Shown here one piece after another: positions 63,878 to 64,000 of a DNA stretch of 64,000 bases (positions are counted from its first letter, which is position 1; the number at the start of each line of letters is the position of its first letter). The stretch comes from Burkholderia pseudomultivorans (GTDB lineage: Bacteria; Pseudomonadota; Gammaproteobacteria; Burkholderiales; Burkholderiaceae). The position numbers were made by a program, and so were the translations under genes. The stretch is taken from contig NZ_CP013377.1 of assembly GCF_001718415.1 (NCBI RefSeq), positions 2,294,001 to 2,358,000 of the forward strand, in the 5' to 3' direction. The notes under the pieces were generated by a model. The model searched no databases and was not told where the DNA came from. It saw only the letters and a program-made list of their open reading frames with translations.

Positions 63878-64000
63878 ATGACGACCCTCACCGACGACGA
63901 TTGCTTCGCGATCCGGCAGGCCGCCCGCCGGATCTCGCAGTTCTACGAACGCTACCTGTCGCGGGCAGGCGTCACGCCGTCGCAATACAGCATTCTCGCG
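63872..64000 (+). CDS. MarR-family regulator, cut by window end
   Basis: Only the first 43 codons are present: MHMTTLTDDDCFAIRQAARR and onward through SQYSILA. The segment CFAIRQAARRISQFYERYLSRAGVTPSQYSILA parallels the N-terminus of the MarR at 62338-62766, so the two are paralogues. The rest lies past the right edge. An ATG two codons later (63878) is an alternative start. Confidence 0.8.
   Translation, partial: MHMTTLTDDDCFAIRQAARRISQFYERYLSRAGVTPSQYSILA

Overview
The window is about 64 kb of very GC-rich, densely coding DNA with strong codon-position bias. The gene content fits a Burkholderia cepacia complex species, probably a secondary chromosome. The evidence is an andAcAdAbAa anthranilate 1,2-dioxygenase set of the B. 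cepacia type, a Wsp chemosensory operon led by a hybrid response regulator/kinase instead of a GGDEF WspR, OmpC-like porins, and many LysR/AraC/MarR regulators. I see no rRNA, tRNA, IS element, integrase or CRISPR array. The species call is inference from gene families; no alignment was run.

Layout, left to right. (1) 0.5-3.0 kb: a minus-strand rubrerythrin / CCG-domain Fe-S protein / DUF3501 cluster. (2) 3.2-5.8 kb: an ECF42-type sigma factor operon with two DGPF (YCII) proteins and a VOC-fold protein. (3) 6.2-8.5 kb: DUF883 membrane-anchor protein, YSC84-type lipoprotein and AI-2E family transporter. (4) 8.6-18.4 kb: mixed metabolism, stress and transport genes (quinone/enone reductase, SDR, PAP2 phosphatase, MntH, GlxA-like regulator, OsmC, DyP peroxidase, ABC exporter with a possible leader peptide). 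(5) 18.6-20.0 kb: a CLC antiporter with fluoride-type motifs, preceded by a recognisable fluoride riboswitch. (6) 20.1-29.0 kb: complete wspHRR-A-B-C-D-E-F operon with ATGA/TGATG overlaps between several genes. (7) 29.4-36.7 kb: Na+/H+ antiporter, aldehyde dehydrogenase plus acetolactate synthase-like pair, a HigBA-like toxin-antitoxin pair and a DUF445 protein. (8) 37.0-43.7 kb: IclR-controlled cluster of OPT transporter, class V aminotransferase, peptidase E, porin and DUF1177 protein. (9) 43.8-51.8 kb: anthranilate dioxygenase genes with andR, followed by catR-catBAC, together converting anthranilate through catechol to the beta-ketoadipate enol-lactone. (10) 51.9-64.0 kb: NAD(P)H oxidoreductase with divergent LysR, a small unknown gene behind a near-perfect LexA box, FadH-like reductase with divergent AraC regulator, a two-subunit AcnX dehydratase with a solute-binding protein, and a MarR-LysR-MarR regulator group cut by the window end.

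The observations I rate highest are the SOS-type promoter (TTGAAA, 17 bp, TATATT, overlapped by CTGT-N8-ACAG) in front of an unrecognised 134-residue protein; the fluoride riboswitch and CLC pair; the OPT/aminotransferase/PepE/porin/DUF1177 cluster as a candidate uncharacterised peptide-like nutrient pathway; the leader peptide and 10-bp dyad upstream of the ABC exporter; and a shared 14-bp site in front of two paralogous MarR genes.
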